Virus record (IMG/VR): IMGVR_UViG_3300037189_030898
Span: 1 to 49,433 of that record
DNA: 49,433 nt
Source: a virus
Strand: one strand, 5' to 3'
Shown: positions 7,503-15,265 of the stretch, one piece after another
Layout of the letters: every line of letters begins with the position of its first letter
How positions within the stretch are numbered: position 1 is the first letter of the stretch
Program-made: the position numbers and the translations under genes
Notes under the pieces: generated by a model
Databases searched by the model: none
The model's input: only the letters and a program-made list of their open reading frames with translations
Told to the model about the DNA's origin: nothing

Positions 7503-9143
7503 ATGGCACGTACTAAAATTTTTAAGCGTTCAAGCGATGCTCGCTTAGCGAACACATGGCAGCCGATTTTAGAAGGTTACGGTGCTGATGTTGCAAAGAC
7601 TCCATGGTTAGCTGAGTACGCTCACAACCACGCTATCTTTGATAACACTACACCAATCTTTGAAAACACTGCTCCAGGTGTATTCTTCCAAACTCCAGGT
7701 TCTCTTGGTGGTTTTATGGGAAATCCATCAGCTCCAACATCAGCAATGACTCCGTTCACTGCAGGTGCTAAGAATTCTTTCTCAGCTGATGCTAACGGTT
7801 CTGGTGATAAATTTCCATCACTTTTACCAGTTGCTATTCAAGTAGCAGCAAAAACTATTGGTTTTGATCTAGTTCCAGTTATCCCTATGGATTCTCCAGT
7901 TGGATTCCTTCCTTACTTGGATTATTTATATGCAGGTGGTAGAACTGGTACAGGCGAGTTTGATCCTTACTTAGTTAAAATTGAAGGTGTTACTTCAGCA
8001 TCATTCAACCCAACACCAGCTCCAGGTGATACTGCAACAGTTTCTGGATCAGGTGCAGGAGATTTTGTTCTTCACTTCGTAGGATACTCTCGTGTAGACG
8101 GTCAATTGATTCTTAAAGTAGTATCTGATACAGGTACAAATACTTTATCCACTTCACTTACAGGTAACACTATTACTATTAATGGTGATACTTCTGGTAA
8201 CGTAACTGGAGTTTCTCTAGTTTCTGCATTAGAAAACCATATTTCTGGTTTTACTTCAGTATCTGATGCTGATTATGCAACTACTCCATTCAATGGTTCT
8301 TACCTTCCTTCTACAGGAAACGTACCAGGATCAATGAGAAGAGAAGAAGGTGAAAACTCTAAATTCCGTCAAATGGGATTAAGAATGTTCACTAAATTTG
8401 TTGAAGCTGAAACTGATCAAGTATCAATTTCTGCAACAGTTGAGCAAATCCAAGACTTGAACAGAGTTTGGAATTATGATGTTATCTCTATGTTGGAAAA
8501 CGTAGCAGTTAATGACTTAGCTCAATCAATCAACAAAAGATTAGTTGATAAAGTATTACAACTTGCTGATGTTCACTCTACAGAAGTTAACTTAGTTGAA
8601 GGTACAGGTATTACTACTCTTGACCTGACTGCTGGTGGATTTGATAACACTTCTACATTACAAAGAAGATTGGTTACTAAAGTTCTTGAAATGGCAAACT
8701 TGATTTACCATAGAGGACGTTTTGGAGCTGGTACTTTCTTAGTAACTAACGGACGTGTTGCTTCTGCAATGGCTGATGTTGCTGGTTACTCAATCGCACA
8801 AGTTCCAACTGATATGGGTGGAGTTGCAGGTAACCTTTACCCAGCTGGTAAAGTTTACGGAGTACAAGTTTACGTTGATCCTAACATGGCTTGGGGAGAC
8901 TCAAGAATCATGATTGGACGTAAAGGTGCTGACGAAGAACCGGGTGTTAAATTCATGCCATACATCATGGCTGAATCTCTTCAGACTATCTCTGAAGGTA
9001 CATTCTCTCCAAAAATCGGTATGAAATCAAGATACGCGATTACTGAAGCAGGATGGCATCCTGAAACTCAATACATTAGTATTGATGTTACTGGTGCTGC
9101 TCTTGGAGTTCTTACAGGTTCTACTGCGTTAGTAAGTATCTAA
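7503..9143 (+). CDS. gp23: Major capsid protein, gp23-like
   Basis: A 546-residue HK97-fold capsid protein. Typical T4-gp23 segments are FPSLLPVAIQVAAKTIGFDLVPVIPMDSPVGFL, the E-loop/spine helix region FRQMGLRMFTKFVEAETDQVSISATVEQIQDL, and ISMLENVAVNDLAQSINKRLV. A strand- and Gly/Thr-rich insertion at about 160-275 resembles the surface insertion of gp23. The N terminus contains WQPILEGYG. Cleavage after Glu24 (I-L-E, hydrophobic-x-Glu) by the upstream protease is plausible. It starts 26 bases after the protease/scaffold stop, so the two are probably co-transcribed from the late promoter at 5476. A strong hairpin terminator follows. Confidence 0.95.
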   Translation: MARTKIFKRSSDARLANTWQPILEGYGADVAKTPWLAEYAHNHAIFDNTTPIFENTAPGVFFQTPGSLGGFMGNPSAPTSAMTPFTAGAKNSFSADANGSGDKFPSLLPVAIQVAAKTIGFDLVPVIPMDSPVGFLPYLDYLYAGGRTGTGEFDPYLVKIEGVTSASFNPTPAPGDTATVSGSGAGDFVLHFVGYSRVDGQLILKVVSDTGTNTLSTSLTGNTITINGDTSGNVTGVSLVSALENHISGFTSVSDADYATTPFNGSYLPSTGNVPGSMRREEGENSKFRQMGLRMFTKFVEAETDQVSISATVEQIQDLNRVWNYDVISMLENVAVNDLAQSINKRLVDKVLQLADVHSTEVNLVEGTGITTLDLTAGGFDNTSTLQRRLVTKVLEMANLIYHRGRFGAGTFLVTNGRVASAMADVAGYSIAQVPTDMGGVAGNLYPAGKVYGVQVYVDPNMAWGDSRIMIGRKGADEEPGVKFMPYIMAESLQTISEGTFSPKIGMKSRYAITEAGWHPETQYISIDVTGAALGVLTGSTALVSI

Positions 9144-9165
9144 TCATATTTACTTTAGATAAATT

Positions 9166-9195
9166 AAAGAGGATTCTTTCGAATCCTCTTTTTTT
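9166..9195 (+). terminator. Rho-independent terminator after capsid gene
   Basis: Inverted repeat aaagaggattc / gaatcctcttt (9166-9176 and 9181-9191) with a 4-base loop and a T tract running to 9195. It ends the protease-capsid unit. Confidence 0.85.
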
Positions 9196-9204
9196 GTTTA
9201 TAGA

Positions 9205-9220
9205 GATAAATAATAAAAAA
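9205..9220 (+). promoter_or_regulatory. Late promoter-like motif before Dps-like gene
   Basis: gataaataataaaaaa, with ATAAATA at 9206-9212. It is 27 bases before the ATG at 9233 and directly follows the capsid terminator. This arrangement gives the next gene its own transcript. Confidence 0.7.
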
Positions 9221-9232
9221 CTTATAGAAATT

Positions 9233-9601
9233 ATGACAAGTTTAATGTCAACATTCTTAGGAATCCAATCTCAATTTAAAGTGTTTCATTGGCAGACACA
9301 ATCTTATGCTAAACATCAAGCATATGGTGGAATCTATGATACTCTTAGCGACTTGTCTGACGAGTTTATGGAAACATATATGGGTAAATATGGTAGAGTT
9401 GCTCTAGAAGGAGAAACTGATGCTATCCTATTAGGAAATATTGGAGAAGTTAACATAGAGGAATTCTTGGACACTATTGTAGAATTCTTATTATCTTTTA
9501 ATCATAAACTAGATGGTAACAAGGACAGTGATCTCCTAAACATCAGAGATGAGATGTTAGGTGCTATTAATAAACTTAAATATTTACTAACTTTAAAATG
9601 A
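9233..9601 (+). CDS. Dps/ferritin-like small helical protein
   Basis: A 122-residue protein. I chose ATG 9233 because an upstream in-frame TTG (9194) would lie within the terminator and promoter. Residues about 10-45 read FKVFHWQTQSYAKHQAYGGI, then YDTLSDLSDEFMETY. The HW, KH and DEFME pattern resembles the Dps ferroxidase helix pair (HW...H...D...D..xAE), with one of the usual acidic positions apparently missing. Dps proteins are iron-storing or DNA-protecting mini-ferritins; similar four-helix proteins occur in phages (DUF5856-like). It is expressed as a separate late gene next to the capsid, suggesting a virion or late protective role. The function is not proven. Confidence 0.5.
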   Translation: MTSLMSTFLGIQSQFKVFHWQTQSYAKHQAYGGIYDTLSDLSDEFMETYMGKYGRVALEGETDAILLGNIGEVNIEEFLDTIVEFLLSFNHKLDGNKDSDLLNIRDEMLGAINKLKYLLTLK

Positions 9602-9610
9602 CTTTTGAGT

Positions 9611-10126
9611 ATGTCGTTTATTAATTGGGGACATGAGACTCCTGAACAAAAGGAAATTAGAAGAAGAATGGAAGATGAGATGATGTTTGAACAGGCATCT
9701 TATAATGCTGCGGTAGCCGCGGTAGCTGCCGCCGGCTCAGGAGGAAATACTTTATTCTTAGTTCCACCACCTGAACCTGGAGAAACTTTATATTATATCA
9801 GACTGCTTGATTTTGCACATGGATTAGTATTTATGTTAGACGGATTTTTCTATGTGAATGATTCTACTCATATCGTACAGAGATTTTATGATTTGGCCAA
9901 CCCAACCGTTGATATTCTATCAACCGGCCACTCTGGAGGCCCTACATATCTCTACTATCCTGGATGGTTGTGTTTTGATGAAGGAGGATGTAATATAACT
10001 AGTCTTCCATATGCATTCGGTTCAACTATAGGAGATTATAACATGTTTGGTAGTACTTCGTCTAGTAACGGATTAGTAGGTGGATTTGGTCCAGTTACTT
10101 ATGTCTTCAGCACTACTCCATTTTAA
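9611..10126 (+). CDS. Unknown late protein, possible virion component
   Basis: A 171-residue protein. ATG 9611 is preferred to the TTG at 9605. The N terminus (INWGHETPEQKEIRRRMEDEMMFEQASYN) is a charged helix followed by an Ala/Gly linker (AAVAAVAAAGSGG). The C-terminal 120 residues are rich in Gly, Ser, Tyr and aromatic residues (PGETLYYIRLLDF; GGPTYLYYPGW) and look like an all-beta exposed domain. A helical anchor with an exposed beta domain would suit a decoration or fibre-like protein, but I recognise no family. It follows the Dps-like gene by 9 bases and is ended by a terminator. Confidence 0.5.
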   Translation: MSFINWGHETPEQKEIRRRMEDEMMFEQASYNAAVAAVAAAGSGGNTLFLVPPPEPGETLYYIRLLDFAHGLVFMLDGFFYVNDSTHIVQRFYDLANPTVDILSTGHSGGPTYLYYPGWLCFDEGGCNITSLPYAFGSTIGDYNMFGSTSSSNGLVGGFGPVTYVFSTTPF

Positions 10127-10149
10127 TCCATAAGATAATTATAGACAAG

Positions 10150-10176
10150 AAAAGGATCCCAGTAGGATCCTTTTTT
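10150..10176 (+). terminator. Rho-independent terminator
   Basis: Inverted repeat aaaaggatcc / ggatcctttt (10150-10159 and 10165-10174) with a 5-base loop and T run. It lies between the convergent late unit and the minus-strand accessory genes, and the flanking A and T tracts allow function in both directions. Confidence 0.85.
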
Positions 10177-10214
10177 AGTATGGTGGGCTCGCCTAGAGGA
10201 GAAAGTAAAATTAG

Positions 10215-10367
10215 CTACAGAATTTTGAAGAAATAATGTTTGCGTTTTTGAGCTCTTAAATCAGGAATCTTGAGTTCACTATCACGATCGTACCATCCTA
10301 GTTCTGAGTAATGACTTTGCGGGTCAGATACAGCATATAATACTCTGCCCCATCTAGGGTCGCCCAT
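10215..10367 (-). CDS. Small unknown protein, 50 residues
   Basis: A short open frame: ATG at 10367, stop TAG at 10215-10217. It begins MGDPRWGRVLYAVSDPQ, continues HYSELGWYDRDSELKIPDL and ends RAQKRKHYFFKIL. It starts 5 bases after the upstream stop, ends just before the bidirectional terminator, and fills an otherwise empty gap, which supports its being real. Composition is aromatic and charged with no signal or membrane segment. Function unknown. Confidence 0.5.
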   Translation of the reverse strand: MGDPRWGRVLYAVSDPQSHYSELGWYDRDSELKIPDLRAQKRKHYFFKIL

Positions 10368-10372
10368 GTATT

Positions 10373-10801
10373 TTAAATGCTAGTAGTATGATTAAATTGA
10401 TCTAGTTTTTCTTGAAGTTTTTCAATATTTTCTTCAAGCTCTTCGATTTTTGTATCTTGCCACATAATATTTAATTCAGCAACCATTTGAGAGGTTGTGC
10501 TTTCATATCGATCACGATAAACACCGTGTGTCGTATTTACTACTTTTACTCGTTGTACAAAAGTTTTCATCTCTGAAAGAGCAAAGATATCGCGTCTTAC
10601 TGGAGAAGATGCTTCATGAATCCGTGTTTTTAGGTCGACTAATTGGTCAACTTCAGTTTGTACTTGTCCAAAAAGTTCAGTTGAACTATATGGTCTTTCA
10701 GATCCCTCTTGAATAGAGTTATATTTCTGAATCTTGTCCCAAAGCTTTTGGATCTTAGCTACTTTTTTGTTCTTTTCTTTTAGTGCTTGTGCGATTGTCA
10801 T
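10373..10801 (-). CDS. DIP1984/septicolysin-family (DUF6847-like) protein
   Basis: A 142-residue protein from ATG 10801 (MTIAQALKEKNKK). An in-frame ATG at 10855 would add 18 residues, but family members begin at this MxLAEAL-like position. Long helices dominate: KVAKIQKLWDKIQKYN, a loop, LVDLKTRIHEASSPV, and a final IEELEENIEKLQEKLDQFNHTTSI. The final segment matches the family's characteristic end (LDxxIQxxNWTTEL). The molecular function of this family is not known to me. It overlaps the upstream exported-protein gene by 47 bases. Confidence 0.6.
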   Translation of the reverse strand: MTIAQALKEKNKKVAKIQKLWDKIQKYNSIQEGSERPYSSTELFGQVQTEVDQLVDLKTRIHEASSPVRRDIFALSEMKTFVQRVKVVNTTHGVYRDRYESTTSQMVAELNIMWQDTKIEELEENIEKLQEKLDQFNHTTSI

Positions 10802-11054
10802 ATTGTGGGTTTTTATTTTTTTTAGATACTCTCTTTCGGTATTTTTCCAAGTCATTGACTAGAACAACAGTCGGTTTGAATCCATCATAAATAGGATCAT
10901 CTAGCCATGATTGATATATCAACTGACCAATTGAATCATTTGAAATAAATATTTTTTTTCTGTCAGCTGTCGCAACAACATAATCGTTTGATATTACAGT
11001 TTGAGAAAAAGCCGGAGCTCCAATCAATAGTAAGGGAAATAATAATTTTTTCAT
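10755..11054 (-). CDS. Small exported protein with signal peptide
   Basis: A 99-residue protein. It begins MKKLLFPLLLIGAPAFSQ, a clear Sec signal peptide with a likely cut after Ala/Ser near residue 17. The mature part is short and ends in a strongly basic tail (KYRKRVSKKNKNP...STKRKEQKSS). It would act in the periplasm or at the cell surface. It belongs to a minus-strand group of small accessory genes and overlaps the next one by 47 bases. Function unknown. Confidence 0.55.
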   Translation of the reverse strand: MKKLLFPLLLIGAPAFSQTVISNDYVVATADRKKIFISNDSIGQLIYQSWLDDPIYDGFKPTVVLVNDLEKYRKRVSKKNKNPQYDNRTSTKRKEQKSS

Positions 11055-11059
11055 GATTT

Positions 11060-11290
11060 TTATACTATTACTTCATGATATGGTTTCCACTCAATTTTAT
11101 CTTCTTCACCTCTAAAGGCAAAAACTATCTCGCCAGACTCATCTTTGCCGATTGCAATAAAGCCATATCCTTCACAAATATATGATGTACAGTGTTCATT
11201 AGGTACGTCTTTGGCAATCTCAAGTATATCAAAATCTCCTGGAAGATCTTGTAAATGAAGCTCACAAAATTGTTTTGAAAATTCGGCCAT
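11060..11290 (-). CDS. Unknown small protein, 76 residues
   Basis: A soluble, acidic protein (MAEFSKQFCELHLQDLPGD...). A strand-rich centre, YICEGYGFIAIGKDESGEIVF, suggests a small beta-sheet fold. Its ATG overlaps the stop region of the upstream lipoprotein gene by one base and the next gene starts 5 bases later, so it belongs to a tight operon. No recognised domain. Confidence 0.5.
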   Translation of the reverse strand: MAEFSKQFCELHLQDLPGDFDILEIAKDVPNEHCTSYICEGYGFIAIGKDESGEIVFAFRGEEDKIEWKPYHEVIV

Positions 11291-11556
11291 TATTTTTTAG
11301 TTTCAACAATATTATAAGTTCCTTCCATTACACCAAAACTTGACTCTTCATGGAATTTATAGGTTTCGGCAACGTCAGTTGAATTCATAGGACGAGTCAA
11401 GTACCAAATCTCAGTCTCTTTCCAAGTGATATTAACAAGCTTACGACCTGCTGGAAGATTGATAGTTCCTTCACCACCAAAGTTTTTTACTCGTGAGTTT
11501 TCAGTACATGCAGCAAGTGAAATTGCAAGCAGGATAAAAATAGATATTCTTTTCAT
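11290..11556 (-). CDS. Small predicted lipoprotein
   Basis: An 88-residue protein beginning MKRISIFILLAISLAACTEN. This is a basic start, hydrophobic core and lipobox LAAC, so lipid attachment at Cys17 is expected. The mature domain (about 70 residues) contains GEGTINLPAGRKLVNITWKE and WYLTRP, which look beta-rich. It probably sits in the host cell envelope and could modify the surface or exclude other phages, but there is no direct evidence. It starts 11 bases after the topoisomerase A gene ends. Confidence 0.6.
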   Translation of the reverse strand: MKRISIFILLAISLAACTENSRVKNFGGEGTINLPAGRKLVNITWKETEIWYLTRPMNSTDVAETYKFHEESSFGVMEGTYNIVETKK

Positions 11557-11567
11557 TATTGTGATTT

Positions 11568-12935
11568 TTAGTTATTATACTCTTTTTGCAGGGCTTTTTT
11601 CAATTCTTGTAAATCTTCCCTGTACATTTGTAATGGTTCTCTCTTCTTGATCTCCTCAAGCTCCCTCTCTTTTTGAAACTCTGCACTTATTAAGTCTTCA
11701 TATGTTTCTTTAGTAAGTGAATGAATCGGCATTCCTAATAGGTATTGGTATGATCCATTTATCTCATCAAAGTCAGCAGTTTGTAGATAGAGAATAATCT
11801 CTTTTCGAGGCACATTATTGATTTTTAATTTACCCTCAATTATTGCTTTAACGAAACGTGCTCTATTTGAGAGAAGAGTAAGTTCCTGATTTAGGGTATC
11901 GATAATAAACTGTTTTCTCTTATCATAAAAAGAGAGCCTAAATTTTACAAAATATTCGATAATTTCGCTAGCTGAGCTAAATATCTTAAGTTTACCAAAT
12001 TCGTCAAGAACAGTAAAGTTTTCAGTCTGACGCTCTTCCATCTTAAGTAGTCTTTTCAGTCTAACTGAATCGCTTAACGTCTTAAGATCTTCTCTTCTAA
12101 ACTTAATGACATAATTAATATTAGACTTGCAATTATTCTCATAGCTTGCTATTCTTCTAGAATCCTCAAGGTCTATTAGGTGCTGATCAAATTTCTCATA
12201 TGTGATAGATGGAGGAAGCTCGGTAATAGACACAGTAGTTGTGTTTTTTACTTCATACTTTCCGCTAAACACCCAAGAAAACTTTTCAGGATCAACTAGG
12301 TCACAGGCTCCAATAAATTCTCTATTCCATGGAGTCGGTTCTGCATATTTCTTTTGATCTAGTGATTTTAAGCAGGCATCTATCAGGCTAACTGGATTGC
12401 GATTTAATATATTTGTTGCGAAACCTACAGCAATCCCGCTACCGCCATTTAGGAGGACAGTCGGGATAATAGGTAGAAAATATTTAGGTTCAATCTCATT
12501 GCCTTCTTCGTATCGGGATTCTAATAATTCAAAATCCTTATATAAGAGTCTAAAGTTCTTATGTAGTTTAGTTGCAATATATCGAGCGGCTGCAGCTTCT
12601 GGTGAACGTAGGGATCCAAACTGACCAATATCTTCTAATACTGGCATTGAATTCTTAAATTTTTGAGCCATTCCTACAATAGCTGAATTTAGAGATCCAT
12701 CACCATGATGATAAAAAGCATCGGCTGCTACTCTACCTGCAAGTTGAAAGATTTTCATTGGTTTTTCAGAACCGTTTTTCCAAACCTTATTTGCAACAAA
12801 GATTACTTTACGTTGAGTCGGTTTAAATCCATCGATTACTGACGGAATTGCTCTTTCCTCAACAACGTATACTGCATATTCTTTGTAGTCGTTGTCTAGA
12901 TAATCGGTTACTGTTTTTATTTCGGGCTTTCGCAT
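11568..12935 (-). CDS. gp52: DNA topoisomerase II medium subunit, GyrA/ParC-like (T4 gp52-like)
   Basis: A 455-residue protein. The winged-helix breakage-reunion domain starts MRKPEIKTVTDYLDNDYKEYA and continues RAIPSVIDGFKPTQRKVI. HHGDGSLNSAIVGMAQ and GQFGSLRSPEAAAARYIATKL follow, with the catalytic Tyr in AARYIA. A tower and coiled coil follow to the C terminus; the GyrA beta-pinwheel is absent, as in T4 gp52. With the large subunit encoded upstream it would form a type IIA enzyme that relaxes DNA during replication. Its 5' end overlaps the 112-residue gene by 19 bases. Confidence 0.95.
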   Translation of the reverse strand: MRKPEIKTVTDYLDNDYKEYAVYVVEERAIPSVIDGFKPTQRKVIFVANKVWKNGSEKPMKIFQLAGRVAADAFYHHGDGSLNSAIVGMAQKFKNSMPVLEDIGQFGSLRSPEAAAARYIATKLHKNFRLLYKDFELLESRYEEGNEIEPKYFLPIIPTVLLNGGSGIAVGFATNILNRNPVSLIDACLKSLDQKKYAEPTPWNREFIGACDLVDPEKFSWVFSGKYEVKNTTTVSITELPPSITYEKFDQHLIDLEDSRRIASYENNCKSNINYVIKFRREDLKTLSDSVRLKRLLKMEERQTENFTVLDEFGKLKIFSSASEIIEYFVKFRLSFYDKRKQFIIDTLNQELTLLSNRARFVKAIIEGKLKINNVPRKEIILYLQTADFDEINGSYQYLLGMPIHSLTKETYEDLISAEFQKERELEEIKKREPLQMYREDLQELKKALQKEYNN

Positions 12936-13255
12936 TTAAAATATTTGTTTTCTATAAGATACTCATAAAGACCTGGAAGATCCTTGATTATTTCGACCTG
13001 TTCACCGCTATCAGTAGAATATGCCTGCATTTCAGGATTACCAATACCGTCCTGTAAATAGTTTTTCTCATACATAAACCAGTCAAACCAGTCTAAACCT
13101 TCAGCGGTTAGGATCTCTCCCCAAAGATAGTTAATTACAATACTATATCCTTCAGTAAACTCTATTAGATCTATACCATTTTCGTATGAACTATCGAGTC
13201 TAGCAGAATTTTTAACCATCAAGTCAACAATATGTTTAAATTTTTCAAAAGTCAT
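12917..13255 (-). CDS. Unknown acidic protein between topoisomerase subunits
   Basis: A 112-residue, acidic and aromatic-rich protein (NYLWGEILTAEGLDWFDWFMYEKNY), with no signal, membrane or Cys motifs. It overlaps the start of the gp52-like gene by 19 bases and follows the small membrane protein, so it belongs to the topoisomerase operon. Function unknown. Confidence 0.55.
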   Translation of the reverse strand: MTFEKFKHIVDLMVKNSARLDSSYENGIDLIEFTEGYSIVINYLWGEILTAEGLDWFDWFMYEKNYLQDGIGNPEMQAYSTDSGEQVEIIKDLPGLYEYLIENKYFKCESPK

Positions 13256-13280
13256 ATTATGGGATTTTTCTATCTTCTAC

Positions 13281-13397
13281 TTAGGCGAATACAAAGGTTT
13301 TAAGCATCCAGGCAACGGTGACGATTACTGAGCCCATTATTAACATCCAAATAAAGACGAATTTTGGTCTTCTTTCAAATTCATTGTAATACTTCAT
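13281..13397 (-). CDS. Tiny single-span membrane protein, 38 residues
   Basis: ATG at 13397 overlaps the stop codon of the topoisomerase large subunit (TAATG), and the stop TAA is at 13281-13283. A charged N terminus (MKYYNEFERRPK) is followed by a hydrophobic helix (FVFIWMLIMGSVIVTVAWML) and a short tail. The stop-start overlap and clean transmembrane pattern support a real gene. The role is unknown; it could be a lysis, exclusion or membrane-anchoring peptide. Confidence 0.55.
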   Translation of the reverse strand: MKYYNEFERRPKFVFIWMLIMGSVIVTVAWMLKTFVFA

Positions 13398-15265
13398 TAA
13401 TTTTTATTATTTCCAAGAATCCTGTCCTTTCTAGGTTGAGAATCCTTACCGAACCACGACTCAAGGGACTCTTTATAGTCTTTATCGTTCTTTATTTGAA
13501 CTAGGTTTGGATTTTTGATTATTTCTTCGTATTCAGCGTCCTCTAGAGCACCAAGTCCCTTTTTATATTCAATATCCCAAGCGGAAGCCTTATTCTTCTT
13601 TGTCCACTTGTCAAATTCTTCATTTGTGTAAAAATTAAGCGAGTCTTTGCCTTTTTTAGCGACTACTAGTGGAGTCATTACTTTATATACTCGACCTTGA
13701 TCAAAAAGTTCGGGCCAAAAGCGATTAAAGAAGTTAATTAAGGTTGCAGCGATGTGGCTACCGTCTGGATCGGCATCAGTGTAGATATAGATGCGACCAT
13801 ACCGTAATCCTTTAGGTTCTTCGCCTAGTTTTAGTCCAAGTGAGGCCATTAGCTGCACGGCTTCATCATTTTTAGCAATTTCAGAAGGTTTCATCTCACT
13901 AACGTTGATAAATTTACCTTTTAGTGGAAAAGCACCAATTATTTGAGTGTCTCTAAACTTACGAACTGCTGAAACTGCTGAAAGACCTTCATATATGCCT
14001 AAGATACACACTCCGCGATCACCTTTACGCTGTGCATCGATCAATTTAGGTATTTTGGTCTTATCCAAGTCTTTATTTAGCTTTCTAAGCTCTGCTCGCT
14101 CTTGAGCAAGTGCTTTTTTCTCAATCCAATCTAGAACTGACTGTATTATTTCTGACTTAAAGACTAGTTTTGCTAACCTATCTGTTACCTCATGCTTAGT
14201 ACCGAAATCTTTGACTTCAGTGATGAGTTTTTCCTTAGTTTGTGAGCTAAAGAATGAGTTTACAATAGTCGAATCAATAAAGACATAGAGGTGGTTTCTA
14301 ATATCACTCGGCTTAACATCAACTCTGTGCTTTTTCTTAATCATTTCTCGCAATTGTGCGATTAGCTGATTAGTGATATATTCAACGTGAGTTCCGCCGT
14401 CTTTAGTGTGTACTGAATTAACAAAACTTACGTTTTGAAAGCCATTTTCTGACTTTGCAAAGCCTACTTTCCAATCTTTTGTCTCGTCAAAGAAGTATTC
14501 ATCAGCATATAACTGAATGTATTCTTCAAAACTTTTGAATTTGAGTAAATAGTCCTTTTTTACGCCGTCTTTTATCTTAGTTAGCTTTAAGGTAAGCTTA
14601 TTGTTACATGCAACTAGGTCCAAACAACGTTTAAATAGGATTTGAAAGGACTTTTCATCGATTAATCGCATTTTAAATCTCTCAAGATCTGGAAAAAAGG
14701 AAATTTCAGTAAATCCTCTCTTCGCTGGAGTTATTTTTGCAGTAGTTCGCTTACCCATATTATCAGTAAAGGTTTGGTCGAACCTATTTTTACCATCACA
14801 GGTAGATATTGAGAACTTTTTACTAAAGATATTAGTTAGTGTTGATCCTACACCATTGGTACCAGCAACAGTTCTCTGTTCAGTGTCATCAAAATTAGAT
14901 CCAGCTTTTAGATTTGAGAAAATCATTTCAGGAATCCACTCTTTATGGACTGGATGCTTCTCTACTGGAATTCCACCGTTATCCCAGATTGAAATCTCAG
15001 TAGTATCTAGATTAAGAGTCACTCGGATCTCATTTAATTTAGGATTTCGACGATGTTCATCGACTGAATTGGAAACAATTTCATCAAATAATTTAATAAA
15101 TCCTGGATTATAGTTAACCTCCTCAATGGTTACCTTTTCTCCATCGTAGAGATATTGATCTCCAGTATGGGTGACAATTGAGCCAACATACATCGATGGA
15201 CGAAGTAGGACGTGTTCGACGTCAGTTAATTTTTGATACTGAGTTTCTATTGATTTCCTAGCCAT
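13397..15265 (-). CDS. gp39: DNA topoisomerase II large subunit, GyrB/ParE-like (T4 gp39-like)
   Basis: A 622-residue protein. The N-terminal GHKL ATPase domain has KLFDEIVSNSVDEH (Mg-binding Asn), ISIWDNGGIP and GTNGVGSTLTNIFS. The transducer domain is in the middle. The C-terminal TOPRIM domain has GIYEGLSAVSAV, where the usual EGDSA reads EGLSA, and the DxDxDG motif in YTDADPDGSHIA. It binds ATP and cleaves DNA jointly with the gp52-like subunit encoded downstream. The Asp-to-Leu change next to the TOPRIM Glu is unusual. It is single-chain, unlike T4, in which this subunit is split between genes 39 and 60. It abuts the helicase gene (shared base at 15265). Confidence 0.93.
   Translation of the reverse strand: MARKSIETQYQKLTDVEHVLLRPSMYVGSIVTHTGDQYLYDGEKVTIEEVNYNPGFIKLFDEIVSNSVDEHRRNPKLNEIRVTLNLDTTEISIWDNGGIPVEKHPVHKEWIPEMIFSNLKAGSNFDDTEQRTVAGTNGVGSTLTNIFSKKFSISTCDGKNRFDQTFTDNMGKRTTAKITPAKRGFTEISFFPDLERFKMRLIDEKSFQILFKRCLDLVACNNKLTLKLTKIKDGVKKDYLLKFKSFEEYIQLYADEYFFDETKDWKVGFAKSENGFQNVSFVNSVHTKDGGTHVEYITNQLIAQLREMIKKKHRVDVKPSDIRNHLYVFIDSTIVNSFFSSQTKEKLITEVKDFGTKHEVTDRLAKLVFKSEIIQSVLDWIEKKALAQERAELRKLNKDLDKTKIPKLIDAQRKGDRGVCILGIYEGLSAVSAVRKFRDTQIIGAFPLKGKFINVSEMKPSEIAKNDEAVQLMASLGLKLGEEPKGLRYGRIYIYTDADPDGSHIAATLINFFNRFWPELFDQGRVYKVMTPLVVAKKGKDSLNFYTNEEFDKWTKKNKASAWDIEYKKGLGALEDAEYEEIIKNPNLVQIKNDKDYKESLESWFGKDSQPRKDRILGNNKN

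Noticed and set aside
9194-9232. TTG start for the Dps-like gene at 9194
   Set aside because: It would begin in the terminator T tract and run through the promoter motif; ATG 9233 lies at the standard 27-base spacing.
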